A stretch of DNA of 64,000 nucleotides from Nocardioides nitrophenolicus (GTDB lineage Bacteria > Actinomycetota > Actinomycetes > Propionibacteriales > Nocardioidaceae): NCBI RefSeq assembly GCF_016907515.1, contig NZ_JAFBBY010000001.1, forward strand, positions 4,588,001-4,652,000, in the 5' to 3' direction. Both the position numbers and the translations under genes were made by a program. The notes under the pieces are model-generated. The model was not told the origin of the DNA and ran no database searches. It saw only the letters and a list, made by a program, of their open reading frames with translations. This document shows, in pieces, positions 1 through 7,291 of this stretch. Positions within the stretch are counted from its first letter, which is position 1. Each line of letters begins with the position of its first letter.

Positions 1-260
1 TGCGCGACCGCCCAGTCGGCGTCCGTGGCCGGTACGGCGGCCGCGAGGTCGCGCCCCGACGGCCGCTGATCGCCGTCGAGCCGGGTGCCGGCGACGGTCA
101 CGGCGACGACGGCGGCGACCCCGAGGACGGTCCCGCCGAGCCGGACCCGGCGCCGGACGCGCAGGCCGCGCCCCCGTCGTACGACGGCGGTGGCGGGCAG
201 CGGCGGCACGGCAACGGTCTCGGCCTCCTCGTGCAGCAGGGCGGCGAGGCGTTCAGTCAC
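1..260 (-). CDS. Membrane protein next to ECF sigma factor (5' part, runs off window)
   Basis: Reading leftward, a GTG at 260 opens a frame without stops to the window edge, giving about 86 residues of the N-terminus. The GTG lies 3 nt before the sigma-factor TGA, so the two genes overlap by 8 nt and are translationally coupled. A cytoplasmic Arg-rich segment is followed at about residues 41-57 by one hydrophobic helix (LGGTVLGVAAVVAVTVAG), then an extracytoplasmic part. Proteins in this position beside SigE-family ECF sigma factors are often membrane partners or anti-sigma-like proteins, but no anti-sigma zinc motif is visible here. Function is therefore only inferred from position. Confidence 0.6.
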   Translation of the reverse strand, partial: MTERLAALLHEEAETVAVPPLPATAVVRRGRGLRVRRRVRLGGTVLGVAAVVAVTVAGTRLDGDQRPSGRDLAAAVPATDADWAVA

Positions 261-767
261 GGTCGGCTCCTTGGGGGATCACGGCGTCGCCGAGGCTGGT
301 GCGCAGCTTGGCGAGTGCCTGCGAGGTCTGGCTCTTGACGGTGCCCTCGGTGACGCCGAGGGCGTGGGCGACCTGGGCGATGCTCTGGTCCTCGTAGAAC
401 CGGAGCACCACGACCGCCCGCTGGCCCGGCGGCAGCTGGGCGAGCGCGGCCATCAGGTCCGGGCGGGTGCTCCGATCGACCTCGGGACCGGGGCGTCGGG
501 CACCCGATCGGTCGGCCGCTCGTTGCGCCAGCCCTTCTTGCGGAACCACGACGCCGCCGTGTTGACCAGCGTGGTCCGGGCGTAGCCGGCGGCGGACTCC
601 AGGCTCCGCACCCGGTGCCAGTTCGCATAGGTCTTCGCCAGCGCGGTCTGGACGAGGTCCTCGGCCTCGGCATGGTCGCCGACCAGCAGGTACGCGGTCC
701 GGTACAGCCCGGCCCAGCACCCGTGCATCAGCTCGGCGAACTCGTCGTCGCTCAGTGCTCGCGGCAT
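253..767 (-). pseudogene. ECF RNA polymerase sigma factor, SigE family, with a -1 frameshift
   Basis: The protein is split over two frames. The frame from ATG 767 (or 773) carries region 2 (FAELMHGCWAGLYRTAYLLV, then DHAEAEDLVQTAL) and the conserved ASWFRKKGWRNERPTD stretch, then reads into nonsense. Region 4 (LPPGQRAVVVLRFYEDQSIA, then GVTEGTVKSQTSQALAKLR) lies in another frame ending at TGA 255-253. The switch falls at about 492-483; adding one base after VPDAPVP restores a typical protein of about 170 residues. Neither homopolymer nor classical slippery heptamer is present, so a real mutation or a sequencing error is likelier than programmed shifting. ATG 767 has GAGAGG at a workable distance, while 773 abuts it. 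ECF sigma factors direct RNA polymerase to stress promoters. Confidence 0.8.
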
Positions 768-837
768 CGACATCCTCTCGTCGTCACCCTGCTAGATGCG
801 GCGGGGTCCCGAAAGGGTTGGCTGGCACACTGGCCGG

Positions 838-1851
838 GTGAGGCTGCTCGGTCGCGCCGTCCCCGTCGCGCTGCTCGCGCTGCTCGTCGGGGCATGCAGT
901 GGCGCCGAGCGGCCGGACCCGCCCACGAGCCGCCCGACCGGGACGGTCGCACCGTCGTCGCAGCCGCCGGCCGCCGTACCCCACCCGGTGTCGCTGCCCG
1001 CGCTCGCCCAGAAGGACTTCGACGGCCGCGGCCTGCGGCTGGGCGAGGAGGTCGCGCGGACGCCCCGCCATCGTCAGTACGCCGTCACCTGGCGCAGCGG
1101 TAAGCTCACCGTGTCCGGCCGGCTGGCCGTGCCGGAGGGGCCCGGGCCGTTCCCGACGGTGGTGCTCGCGCATGGCTACATCGATCCGGCGGTCTACGTG
1201 AACGGGCAGGGGATGACCCGGGAGCGCTCGTGGTTCGGCGACCACGGGTATGTCGCGCTGCACGTCGACTACCGCGGGCACGCCGAGTCCGATCCCGACC
1301 CGAGCGGCGGGCTCGACATGCGACTGGGCTACACCGAGGACGTGATCAACGCGGTGCTCGCGCTGCGGGCGTGGGACGGACCCGTCGACGACGGCCGGAT
1401 CGCTCTCGTGGGCAGGTCGATGGGCGGCGGGGTCGTCTACAACGCCCTCGTCGCGCGGCCCGGACTGGTCGACGCGGCGGTGGTCTTCGCGCCGGTCAGC
1501 TCCGACGCGGTCGACAACTTCGAGCGGTGGATCCGGCCCGACCCGAGCCGGGGGAGCCTGGCGCGCCGGATCCTGCGTGAGTACGGCGAGCCCGCGGCGC
1601 AGCCGGCGTTCTGGCAGGGGATCAGCGCCCGGACCTACTTCGACGACATCACCGAGCCGGTGCTCATCCATCACGGCACCTCCGACGACTCCTGCCCGAT
1701 CCGGTGGAGCCGGGCGACGGCTCGGTGGCTGGCACGGGCGGGGGTCGAGGTCACGCTGCGGACCTATCCCGGCGAGGAGCACGCCTTCGGGCCGCGGTGG
1801 GCGCTGTCGATGGAGCGCACCGAGCGGTTCCTGCGCCGGCACCTGGCCTGA
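838..1851 (+). CDS. Lipoprotein alpha/beta hydrolase (S9/DLH-like)
   Basis: 337-residue predicted exported lipoprotein. The GTG at 838 is chosen because it gives a clean signal peptide ending in the lipobox LVGAC (Cys20); upstream in-frame starts would put charged sequence before it. The hydrolase fold is shown by the oxyanion-side VVLAHGY, the DYRGHAESD strand turn, the nucleophile elbow GRSMGG (Ser194), an acid in HGTSDDS (about Asp283/284) and the catalytic His315 in EEHAFG. This is the prolyl-oligopeptidase/dienelactone-hydrolase type of alpha/beta hydrolase. The substrate is unknown; an extracellular esterase or peptidase role is possible. It is divergent from the sigma factor with about 65 nt between, so the promoters are adjacent. 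Confidence 0.85.
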   Translation: MRLLGRAVPVALLALLVGACSGAERPDPPTSRPTGTVAPSSQPPAAVPHPVSLPALAQKDFDGRGLRLGEEVARTPRHRQYAVTWRSGKLTVSGRLAVPEGPGPFPTVVLAHGYIDPAVYVNGQGMTRERSWFGDHGYVALHVDYRGHAESDPDPSGGLDMRLGYTEDVINAVLALRAWDGPVDDGRIALVGRSMGGGVVYNALVARPGLVDAAVVFAPVSSDAVDNFERWIRPDPSRGSLARRILREYGEPAAQPAFWQGISARTYFDDITEPVLIHHGTSDDSCPIRWSRATARWLARAGVEVTLRTYPGEEHAFGPRWALSMERTERFLRRHLA

Positions 1852-1872
1852 CGGGGGCGGCTGGCCGCCGGC

Positions 1873-1982
1873 TGTAACACGTTGTCCGCGTCACTGGTCG
1901 CCACTTGTCAGCGCGTAGCGTCGGCGACACGCCGTACCTGCCGCTGACACCTGGCGGGTAGCCGGGTGGACAGCGTGTTACA
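1873..1982. repeat. 110-nt interrupted palindrome between convergent genes
   Basis: Outer arms 1873-1887 and 1968-1982 (TGTAACACGTTGTCC against the complement of GGACAGCGTGTTACA) match at 14 of 15 positions. Inner arms 1900-1913 and 1942-1955 match at 12 of 14. The 12-nt gaps between outer and inner arms are the same length on both sides. The right end overlaps the TAA stop of the minus-strand gene. It may be a bidirectional terminator or a remnant miniature element. Confidence 0.65.
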
Positions 1983-2568
1983 TCGGCAGAGCGAGCCCCG
2001 CCGCCTCAGCCTCATCGATGAATGCGAGGCAGAGGCCGACGATGGAGGCGGCGAGCCGGGCCACCTGCTCCTCGTCCAGCTGCGCGTCCTCGTCCCAGTG
2101 GACGAGCGGCGCGGTGCCGAGCGCCGACGTCAGGCGGTCGTGCTCGCGCCGGGTCAGCTCGCAGTCGGAGCCGACGATCGCCAGCACCCTTCTCATCTCG
2201 TCGCGTGCCGTGCCCTCGGTACGCTCGAGGACCGCGAGGCAGACATCCAGCCAGCTGTCGTCATCCTGCGCAGACCCCTCGAGCGCGTCGACCACCAGGT
2301 TGAAGATCATCATGTGCGCCGCGTAGAGGGCCGGCCACGCACCCTCTCGCCGGTCGAAGGGCTTGCTGGCCGCACGGTGTACGAAACGTTGCGCCGCCAC
2401 CTCGTCCCCGTTCCGTAGCGCCGTGGCGGCCTTGACCAGCAGGTTGGTGCACGCGTCAGCGGTGTCGAAGGAGATGGCCCGGCGCTGTCGGGCCGACGGC
2501 GTGAGATCCCCGAAGGGCGAGGGGCCGGTGCCCATGCTGTTCAGGAAGTCGGCGGGTACGTCGGTCAC
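1978..2568 (-). CDS. Conserved-looking hypothetical protein, soluble, helical
   Basis: 196 residues, not recognised. The composition is that of a soluble, mostly alpha-helical cytoplasmic protein. There is no signal peptide, membrane helix or catalytic motif that I can name. The N-terminal 40 residues are Ser/Pro-rich, followed by helical segments such as TADACTNLLVKAATALRNGD. An acidic C-terminal half (WDEDAQLDEEQVARLAASIV) follows. Codon use matches real genes of the window and the overlapping frames do not look better. The stop lies inside the palindrome at 1873-1982. Just upstream (6 nt) ends another minus-strand gene, so the two may be cotranscribed. Confidence 0.65.
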   Translation of the reverse strand: MTDVPADFLNSMGTGPSPFGDLTPSARQRRAISFDTADACTNLLVKAATALRNGDEVAAQRFVHRAASKPFDRREGAWPALYAAHMMIFNLVVDALEGSAQDDDSWLDVCLAVLERTEGTARDEMRRVLAIVGSDCELTRREHDRLTSALGTAPLVHWDEDAQLDEEQVARLAASIVGLCLAFIDEAEAAGLALPM

Positions 2569-2574
2569 GATCTC

Positions 2575-3009
2575 CTACCCCTCGAGCGAGCGCAGCCAGG
2601 CCTCCGCGGCGGCCGGGTCGGGCAGCCGGACCACGGCCAGGCGCGGGTGGACCAGGGACGCGCCGTCGACCCAGCCGTGGTCGGGCTCGCGGACCTCGGA
2701 GCGGATCCGGCGCAGGGTACGGCGTACCCGCCCGGCGAAGGACGCCGCGGCCAGCTCGGCCCGCACCAGCAGCTCGGCGCGCTCGAGGAGCAGCGGCCGG
2801 GCCCAGGCATCCTCGGCGGTGGTCACCCAGCCGTCGAAGGCGGCCAGCCGAGCCACCTCGCTCGGTCCGGAGAGGTCGGCGAGCGGGACGAGGGGGACGT
2901 CGAGGGTGGCCGCGAGCCGCTCCAGGAAGCCGGTCAGCTGGTCGCCCGGGGTGCCGGCCACCACGACGCGCTGAGGGAGGTGGCGCGGAGCGAGGACGGG
3001 GGCGTGCAC
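2575..3009 (-). CDS. Degenerate P-loop protein resembling topology-modulation/adenylate-kinase-like family
   Basis: About 144 residues from GTG 3009; an ATG at 3054 would overlap the divergent gatC start and promoter. An N-terminal strand runs into a glycine loop ([20 protein letters not shown]) exactly where adenylate-kinase-like topology-modulation proteins have the Walker A loop GxxGxGKS/T. It is followed by the family's typical [11 protein letters not shown] segment and a late strand-loop [21 protein letters not shown]. The Walker A lysine is absent (GDQLT in place of GKST), so nucleotide binding is doubtful. The assignment rests on pattern resemblance only. It lies back to back with gatC and 6 nt upstream of the unknown minus-strand gene. 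Confidence 0.55.
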   Translation of the reverse strand: MHAPVLAPRHLPQRVVVAGTPGDQLTGFLERLAATLDVPLVPLADLSGPSEVARLAAFDGWVTTAEDAWARPLLLERAELLVRAELAAASFAGRVRRTLRRIRSEVREPDHGWVDGASLVHPRLAVVRLPDPAAAEAWLRSLEG

Positions 3010-3039
3010 CCGGCGGATTCTAGGGACCCTTGTCCCGCC

Positions 3040-3045
3040 TAGACT
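3040..3045 (+). promoter_or_regulatory. -10 box for gatCAB (leaderless start)
   Basis: TAGACT lies 7 nt upstream of the gatC ATG at 3053, so transcription would start at or within a base or two of the start codon. No convincing -35 hexamer is visible. Confidence 0.5.
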
Positions 3046-3052
3046 CAGGGGC

Positions 3053-3352
3053 ATGTCTCAACTCACCCGCGACGAGGTGGCCCACCTGGCCGACCTCGCC
3101 CGGATCGACCTCGACGACGCCGAGCTGGACCACCTGGCGCCCCAGCTCAACGTGATCCTCGAGGCGGTCGCGTCCATCAGCGGTGTGGCCGGCGACGACG
3201 TGCCGCCGACCTCCCACCCGGTCCCGCTCACCAACGTCTTCCGCGAGGACGTCGTGGTCCCGGGCCTGACCGCCGAGCAGGCGCTCTCCGGCGCGCCCGA
3301 GGCCGAGGAGCAGCGCTTCCGGGTGCCGCGGATCCTGGGGGACGAGCAGTGA
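3053..3352 (+). CDS. gatC: Asp-tRNA(Asn)/Glu-tRNA(Gln) amidotransferase subunit C
   Basis: 99 residues, the usual length for GatC. It is the small subunit that wraps around and stabilises GatA and GatB in the cytoplasmic GatCAB complex, which turns Glu-tRNA(Gln) and Asp-tRNA(Asn) into Gln-tRNA and Asn-tRNA. The family opening [15 protein letters not shown] is intact. So are the central [18 protein letters not shown] motif and the C-terminal FRVPRIL. It overlaps gatA by GTGA and is first in a gatC-gatA-gatB operon. Its presence implies that charging of Gln and/or Asn tRNAs is at least partly indirect here. Confidence 0.97.
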   Translation: MSQLTRDEVAHLADLARIDLDDAELDHLAPQLNVILEAVASISGVAGDDVPPTSHPVPLTNVFREDVVVPGLTAEQALSGAPEAEEQRFRVPRILGDEQ

Positions 3353-4863
3353 GCGAGCTGATCAAGAAGACCGCGGTCGAGCTGGCCGAGGCGCTCCGTG
3401 CCGGCGAGGTCACCTCGGTGGAGGTCACCCAGGCGCACCTCGACCGGATCGCCGCGGTCGACGGCGACGCCGAGTCCGGCGTGCACGCCTTCCTCCACGT
3501 CGACGCCGAGGGCGCGCTCGCGCAGGCCGCCGAGTCCGACGCCCGCCGCGCCGCGGGCCAGACGCTGGCCTACCTCGACGGCGTCCCGATCGCCGTCAAG
3601 GACGTGCTGGCCACCCAGGGCCTGCCCACGACGTGCGGCTCGAAGATCCTCGAGGGCTGGGTGCCGCCGTACGACGCCACCGTGGTCCGCAAGGTGAAGG
3701 CCGCCGGGCTGCCGATCCTCGGCAAGACCAACATGGACGAGTTCGCGATGGGCTCCTCGACCGAGCACTCGGCGTACGGCCCGACCCGCAACCCGTGGGA
3801 CCAGACCCGGATCCCGGGCGGCTCCGGCGGTGGCTCGGCCGCCGCCGTGGCGGCCTTCGAGGCCCCGCTGGCCCTCGGCACCGACACCGGCGGCTCGATC
3901 CGCCAGCCCGGCGCGGTCACGGGCACGGTCGGCGTGAAGCCGACCTACGGCGGGGTCTCGCGCCACGGCCTGGTCGCGCTCGCCAACAGCCTCGACCAGG
4001 TCGGTCCGGTCACCCGGACCGTCGCCGACTCGGCGCTGCTCCACGAGCTGATCGGCGGTCACGACCCGCTCGACTCGACGTCGGTCCGCGAGCCGGTCGG
4101 CGCGCTCTACGACGCCGCCCGCCAGGGTGCGACCGGCGACCTCTCCGGCCTGCGCGTCGGCGTCATCAAGGAGCTGGCCGGCGACGGCTGGCAGGCCGGC
4201 GTGATGCAGCGCTTCGCCGAGACCGTCGACCTGCTGAAGGAGCTGGGCGCCGAGGTCACCGAGGTGTCCTGCCCGACCTTCGTGCACGCGATGGCGACCT
4301 ACTACCTCATCCTGCCGGCGGAGTGCTCCTCCAACCTCGCCAAGTTCGACGCCATGCGCTACGGCCTGCGCGTCGTACCCGAGGGCGACCCGAGCGCCGA
4401 GGCCGTGATGAAGGCGACCCGTGACGCCGGCTTCGGCGACGAGGTCAAGCGCCGGATCATGATCGGCACCTACGCGCTGTCGAGCGGCTACTACGACGCC
4501 TACTACGGCCAGGCGCAGAAGGTCCGCACCCTCATCTCGCGCGACTTCGCCGCAGCCTTCGAGAACGTCGACGTCCTGGTCTCGCCGACCTCGCCGACGA
4601 CCGCGTTCCCGCTGGGCGACAAGCTCGACGACCCGCTGGCGATGTACCTGCAGGACCTCGCCACCATCCCGGCCAACCTGGCCGGCGTACCCGGCATCTC
4701 GGTGCCCGCCGGACTCGCCGACGAGGACGGCCTGCCGGTCGGCTTCCAGGTGCTGGCGCCGGCGCTCGCCGACGACCGGCTCTACCGCGTCGGCGCCGCC
4801 GTCGAGGCGGCCCTGACCTCCCGCTGGGGCGGTCCGATCCTTGCGCAGAACGGAGCGATCTGA
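3349..4863 (+). CDS. gatA: Asp-tRNA(Asn)/Glu-tRNA(Gln) amidotransferase subunit A
   Basis: 504-residue amidase-signature enzyme that hydrolyses glutamine and passes ammonia to GatB. The Ser-cisSer-Lys triad is present with exact family spacing: Lys84 (VPIAVKD), Ser159 ([14 protein letters not shown]) and Ser183 ([10 protein letters not shown]). The spacing between them, 75 and 24 residues, is the same as in characterised GatA. GTG start 3349 overlaps the gatC stop, and its TGA shares one base with the gatB ATG at 4863. This tight coupling suits stoichiometric production of the complex. Confidence 0.97.
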   Translation: MSELIKKTAVELAEALRAGEVTSVEVTQAHLDRIAAVDGDAESGVHAFLHVDAEGALAQAAESDARRAAGQTLAYLDGVPIAVKDVLATQGLPTTCGSKILEGWVPPYDATVVRKVKAAGLPILGKTNMDEFAMGSSTEHSAYGPTRNPWDQTRIPGGSGGGSAAAVAAFEAPLALGTDTGGSIRQPGAVTGTVGVKPTYGGVSRHGLVALANSLDQVGPVTRTVADSALLHELIGGHDPLDSTSVREPVGALYDAARQGATGDLSGLRVGVIKELAGDGWQAGVMQRFAETVDLLKELGAEVTEVSCPTFVHAMATYYLILPAECSSNLAKFDAMRYGLRVVPEGDPSAEAVMKATRDAGFGDEVKRRIMIGTYALSSGYYDAYYGQAQKVRTLISRDFAAAFENVDVLVSPTSPTTAFPLGDKLDDPLAMYLQDLATIPANLAGVPGISVPAGLADEDGLPVGFQVLAPALADDRLYRVGAAVEAALTSRWGGPILAQNGAI

Positions 4864-6353
4864 TGGAGACCCTGGTCCCGTTCGACGAGGTGATCGCGAA
4901 GTACGACCCCGCCCTCGGCCTCGAGGTGCACGTCGAGCTCAACACCAACACCAAGATGTTCTGCGGCTGCCCGACCGTCTTCGGCGGCGAGCCCAACACC
5001 CAGGTCTGCCCGACCTGCCTGGGCCTGCCCGGCGCGATGCCCGTCGTCAACGGCAAGGCCGTCGAGTCGGCGATCCGGATCGGGCTGGCGCTCAACTGCT
5101 CGATCGCCGAGTGGTGCCGGTTCGCGCGGAAGAACTACTTCTACCCGGACATGCCGAAGAACTTCCAGACCTCCCAGTACGACGAGCCGATCGCGTTCGA
5201 CGGCTGGCTCGACGTCGAGGTCGAGGGCGAGACCTTCCGGGTCGAGATCGAGCGCGCCCACATGGAGGAGGACACCGGCAAGTCCACCCATGTCGGCGGC
5301 GCCACGGGGCGCATCCACGGCGCGGAGTACTCCCTCGTCGACTACAACCGCGCCGGCATCCCGCTGATCGAGATCGTCACCCGCCCGATCCTGGTGCCGG
5401 CCGAGAAGGCGCCCGCGGTGGCCCGCGCGTACGTCGGTCAGCTCCGCGACCTGATCCTCGCCCTCGGCGTCTCCGACGCCCGGATGGACCAGGGCTCGAT
5501 CCGCGCCGACGTGAACCTCTCGCTGGCGCCGAAGGGTGCCGACAAGCTCGGCACCCGCTCGGAGACGAAGAACGTCAACTCGCTGCGCTCGGTCGAGCGC
5601 GCGGTCCGCTTCGAGATGTCGCGGCACGCCGGGATCCTCGACGCCGGGGGCGCCGTGCTGCAGGAGACGCGGCACTTCCACGAGGACACCGGCACCACCT
5701 CCTCGGGGCGTGAGAAGTCCGACGCCGAGGACTACCGCTACTTCCCCGAGCCCGACCTGGTGCCTGTCGCCCCGTCGCGCGAGTGGGTCGAGGAGCTGCG
5801 CGGCACCCTGCCCGAGAACCCGACCCAGAAGCGGGCCCGGCTGCAGGAGGAGTACGGCTTCTCCGACCTCGAGATGCGCGACGTCTGGGCCGCCGGCGCG
5901 CTGCCGCTGATCGAGGCCACGGTCGCCGAGGGCACCGCTCCGCAGTCGGCGCGCAAGTGGTGGGTGGCCGAGCTGCTGCGCCGCGCCAACGACGCCGGCG
6001 TCGAGCTGGCCGAGGTCGGCGTGACGCCGAAGCAGGTCGCCGAGGTGCAGGCGCTGGTCGACGCCAAGACGATCAACGACAAGCTCGCCCGCCAGGTCTT
6101 CGACGGCCTGATCGCCGGCGAGGGCACCGCCGCCGAGGTGATCGAGAAGCGCGGCCTGGCCCTGGTCTCCGACGACGGCCCGCTGCTCGCCGCCATCGAC
6201 GAGGCGCTGGCCGCCCAGCCCGACATCGCCGAGAAGATCCGGGGCGGCAACCACGCCGCCGCTGGTGCCGTCATCGGCGCGGTCATGAAGGCCACCCGCG
6301 GCCAGGCCGACGCCGCGCGGGTGCGCGAGCTGATCCTGGAGAAGCTCGCCTGA
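4863..6353 (+). CDS. gatB: Asp-tRNA(Asn)/Glu-tRNA(Gln) amidotransferase subunit B
   Basis: 496 residues, full length. GatB activates the tRNA-bound Glu/Asp by phosphorylation with ATP and transfers ammonia delivered from GatA. Family landmarks are the N-terminal [10 protein letters not shown], the zinc-site region CGCPTVFGG...[14 protein letters not shown] and the catalytic core [24 protein letters not shown] and [14 protein letters not shown] are also present. The C-terminal helical/YqeY-like tail (residues about 330-496) binds tRNA and ends [20 protein letters not shown]. It is the last gene of the operon; the next gene starts 52 nt downstream behind its own operator. Confidence 0.97.
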   Translation: METLVPFDEVIAKYDPALGLEVHVELNTNTKMFCGCPTVFGGEPNTQVCPTCLGLPGAMPVVNGKAVESAIRIGLALNCSIAEWCRFARKNYFYPDMPKNFQTSQYDEPIAFDGWLDVEVEGETFRVEIERAHMEEDTGKSTHVGGATGRIHGAEYSLVDYNRAGIPLIEIVTRPILVPAEKAPAVARAYVGQLRDLILALGVSDARMDQGSIRADVNLSLAPKGADKLGTRSETKNVNSLRSVERAVRFEMSRHAGILDAGGAVLQETRHFHEDTGTTSSGREKSDAEDYRYFPEPDLVPVAPSREWVEELRGTLPENPTQKRARLQEEYGFSDLEMRDVWAAGALPLIEATVAEGTAPQSARKWWVAELLRRANDAGVELAEVGVTPKQVAEVQALVDAKTINDKLARQVFDGLIAGEGTAAEVIEKRGLALVSDDGPLLAAIDEALAAQPDIAEKIRGGNHAAAGAVIGAVMKATRGQADAARVRELILEKLA

Positions 6354-6363
6354 GGCGGGTCGT

Positions 6364-6405
6364 GCGCCAGGTGTGACACCGTTCTCGCGGTGTTACACTT
6401 GGCGC
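6364..6405 (+). promoter_or_regulatory. Operator/promoter of the toxin-antitoxin pair
   Basis: An 18-bp inverted repeat with arms 6364-6381 and 6388-6405 (16 of 18 positions paired) and a 6-nt centre ends at the base before the antitoxin ATG. It contains the -10 box TACACT (6394-6399), so the transcript is probably leaderless. A -35-like TGTGAC lies at 6372-6377 with a 16-nt spacer. Type II antitoxins commonly repress through such dyads. Confidence 0.7.
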
Positions 6406-6675
6406 ATGCCCACCACGCTGCGCCGCCACGCGATCACCGAGACCCCCGCGGTCGCGGCTGCGATCGAGGCCGCTGCCCGAAGGTGGCCGGAGGACCGGGA
6501 CCGGCCCGCTCGGCTGCTCGCGCGCCTGGTCGACGTCGGCTTCCACACGATCGAGGTCGAGCTCGACGAAGCCGCCCTCAAGCGTCAGCAGGCGCTCGAG
6601 GAGTTCGCCGGCTCCTTCACCGGGGTCTATTGGCCGGGATACCTCGAGGAGATCCGTGAGGGTTGGCCGGAATGA
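6406..6675 (+). CDS. Type II antitoxin, VapB-like
   Basis: 89 residues. The ATG at 6406 directly follows the operator dyad. The N-terminus (TTLRRHAITETPAVAAAIEA) has the strand-plus-helix pattern of short ribbon-helix-helix-like antitoxins often found with actinobacterial PIN toxins. The C-terminal half is acidic and aromatic (FAGSFTGVYWPGYLEEIREG), as expected of a toxin-neutralising tail. The gene overlaps the PIN toxin gene by ATGA. It should neutralise the toxin and, with it, repress the shared promoter. Family assignment is by context and pattern; RHH membership is probable rather than certain. Confidence 0.75.
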   Translation: MPTTLRRHAITETPAVAAAIEAAARRWPEDRDRPARLLARLVDVGFHTIEVELDEAALKRQQALEEFAGSFTGVYWPGYLEEIREGWPE

Positions 6676-7082
6676 TCGCTCTCGACGCGAGCGTGCTGAT
6701 CGCCGTTGGTGACGCGAACGACGCCCATCACCGCGCGGCCAAGGGACTCATGGCTCGTCGCGGCGACAAACCGCTGGTCATCGGCACGTTGAATCTCGCG
6801 GAGGCTCTCGTCGGTCCGACGAAGCAGGCACGAGTCGAGGAGTTCATGCGGGGCTTGTCAGCGATCGGAGTCACGGAGGTCGCCTTCCCCGCCGATGCCG
6901 CGACCCGTCTCGCACACCTTCGCCTGACGACCCGGCTGAGTATCCCCGACTGCTGTGTCCTCCTGACCGCCCAGCAGTCGGGCGCCGCCGTCGCCACCTT
7001 CGACGCCGGCCTGCGCGCCGCCGCCCGCTCCCTCGGCCTGCAGGTTCTTCCCGATGACGAGGAGCCGGATCCGCGGAGTTAG
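6672..7082 (+). CDS. vapC: PIN-domain ribonuclease toxin, VapC-like
   Basis: 136 residues from ATG 6672, chosen because it forms the ATGA overlap with the antitoxin stop; an in-frame TTG lies 9 nt upstream. The acidic residues of a PIN nuclease are visible: Asp4 in IALDASVLIAV, the Glu of NLAEALVGP near residue 43, and aspartates in LSIPDCCVLLTAQQ and ATFDAGL towards the C-terminus. PIN toxins are Mg-dependent RNases that cut tRNA or rRNA when the antitoxin is lost. The reading frame is intact. Its TAG/TAA region also forms the -10 box of the following B12-controlled unit. Confidence 0.85.
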   Translation: MIALDASVLIAVGDANDAHHRAAKGLMARRGDKPLVIGTLNLAEALVGPTKQARVEEFMRGLSAIGVTEVAFPADAATRLAHLRLTTRLSIPDCCVLLTAQQSGAAVATFDAGLRAAARSLGLQVLPDDEEPDPRS

Positions 7083-7085
7083 ACT
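7080..7085 (+). promoter_or_regulatory. -10 box for the riboswitch transcript
   Basis: TAGACT overlaps the vapC stop. A start about 7 nt downstream would place the whole cobalamin aptamer in the leader. No clear -35 is seen. Confidence 0.4.
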
Positions 7086-7291
7086 CCGCTGGACACATCG
7101 AGATCACGCCCGTGGTGGGGGAAGCCGGTCGAATCCCGGCGCTGACCCGCAACCGTGGACCGCCCCTCGGGGAGCGGTGAGCCGGAGCACCCGTCATGGC
7201 GCGTCCTGACACAACGCTGTCGTGGAGAGCAGCGGGTCAGTGGCACAGAACCCTCTGGGCCCGCCCGCCGTCTGCAGCGGGAAGGCCCCAC
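7086..7291 (+). ncRNA. Cobalamin riboswitch (B12 element)
   Basis: The leader holds the conserved cobalamin aptamer core: a GGGGGAAGCCGGT-type segment near 7116, a paired AATCCCGGC, then CTGACCCGCAACCGT. The B12 box (GTGAGCCGGAGCACCCGTCA) lies at 7177-7196. A late stem CCCGC/GCGGG (about 7265-7281) includes the GGGAAGG ribosome-binding site of the first gene, which suggests translational shut-off when B12 is bound. The aptamer assignment rests on these motifs; no covariance search could be run. It should control the five following genes. Confidence 0.88.

Noticed and set aside
483..492. Programmed -1 frameshift in the sigma factor
   Set aside because: No slippery heptamer or downstream pseudoknot is evident; mutation or sequencing error is simpler.
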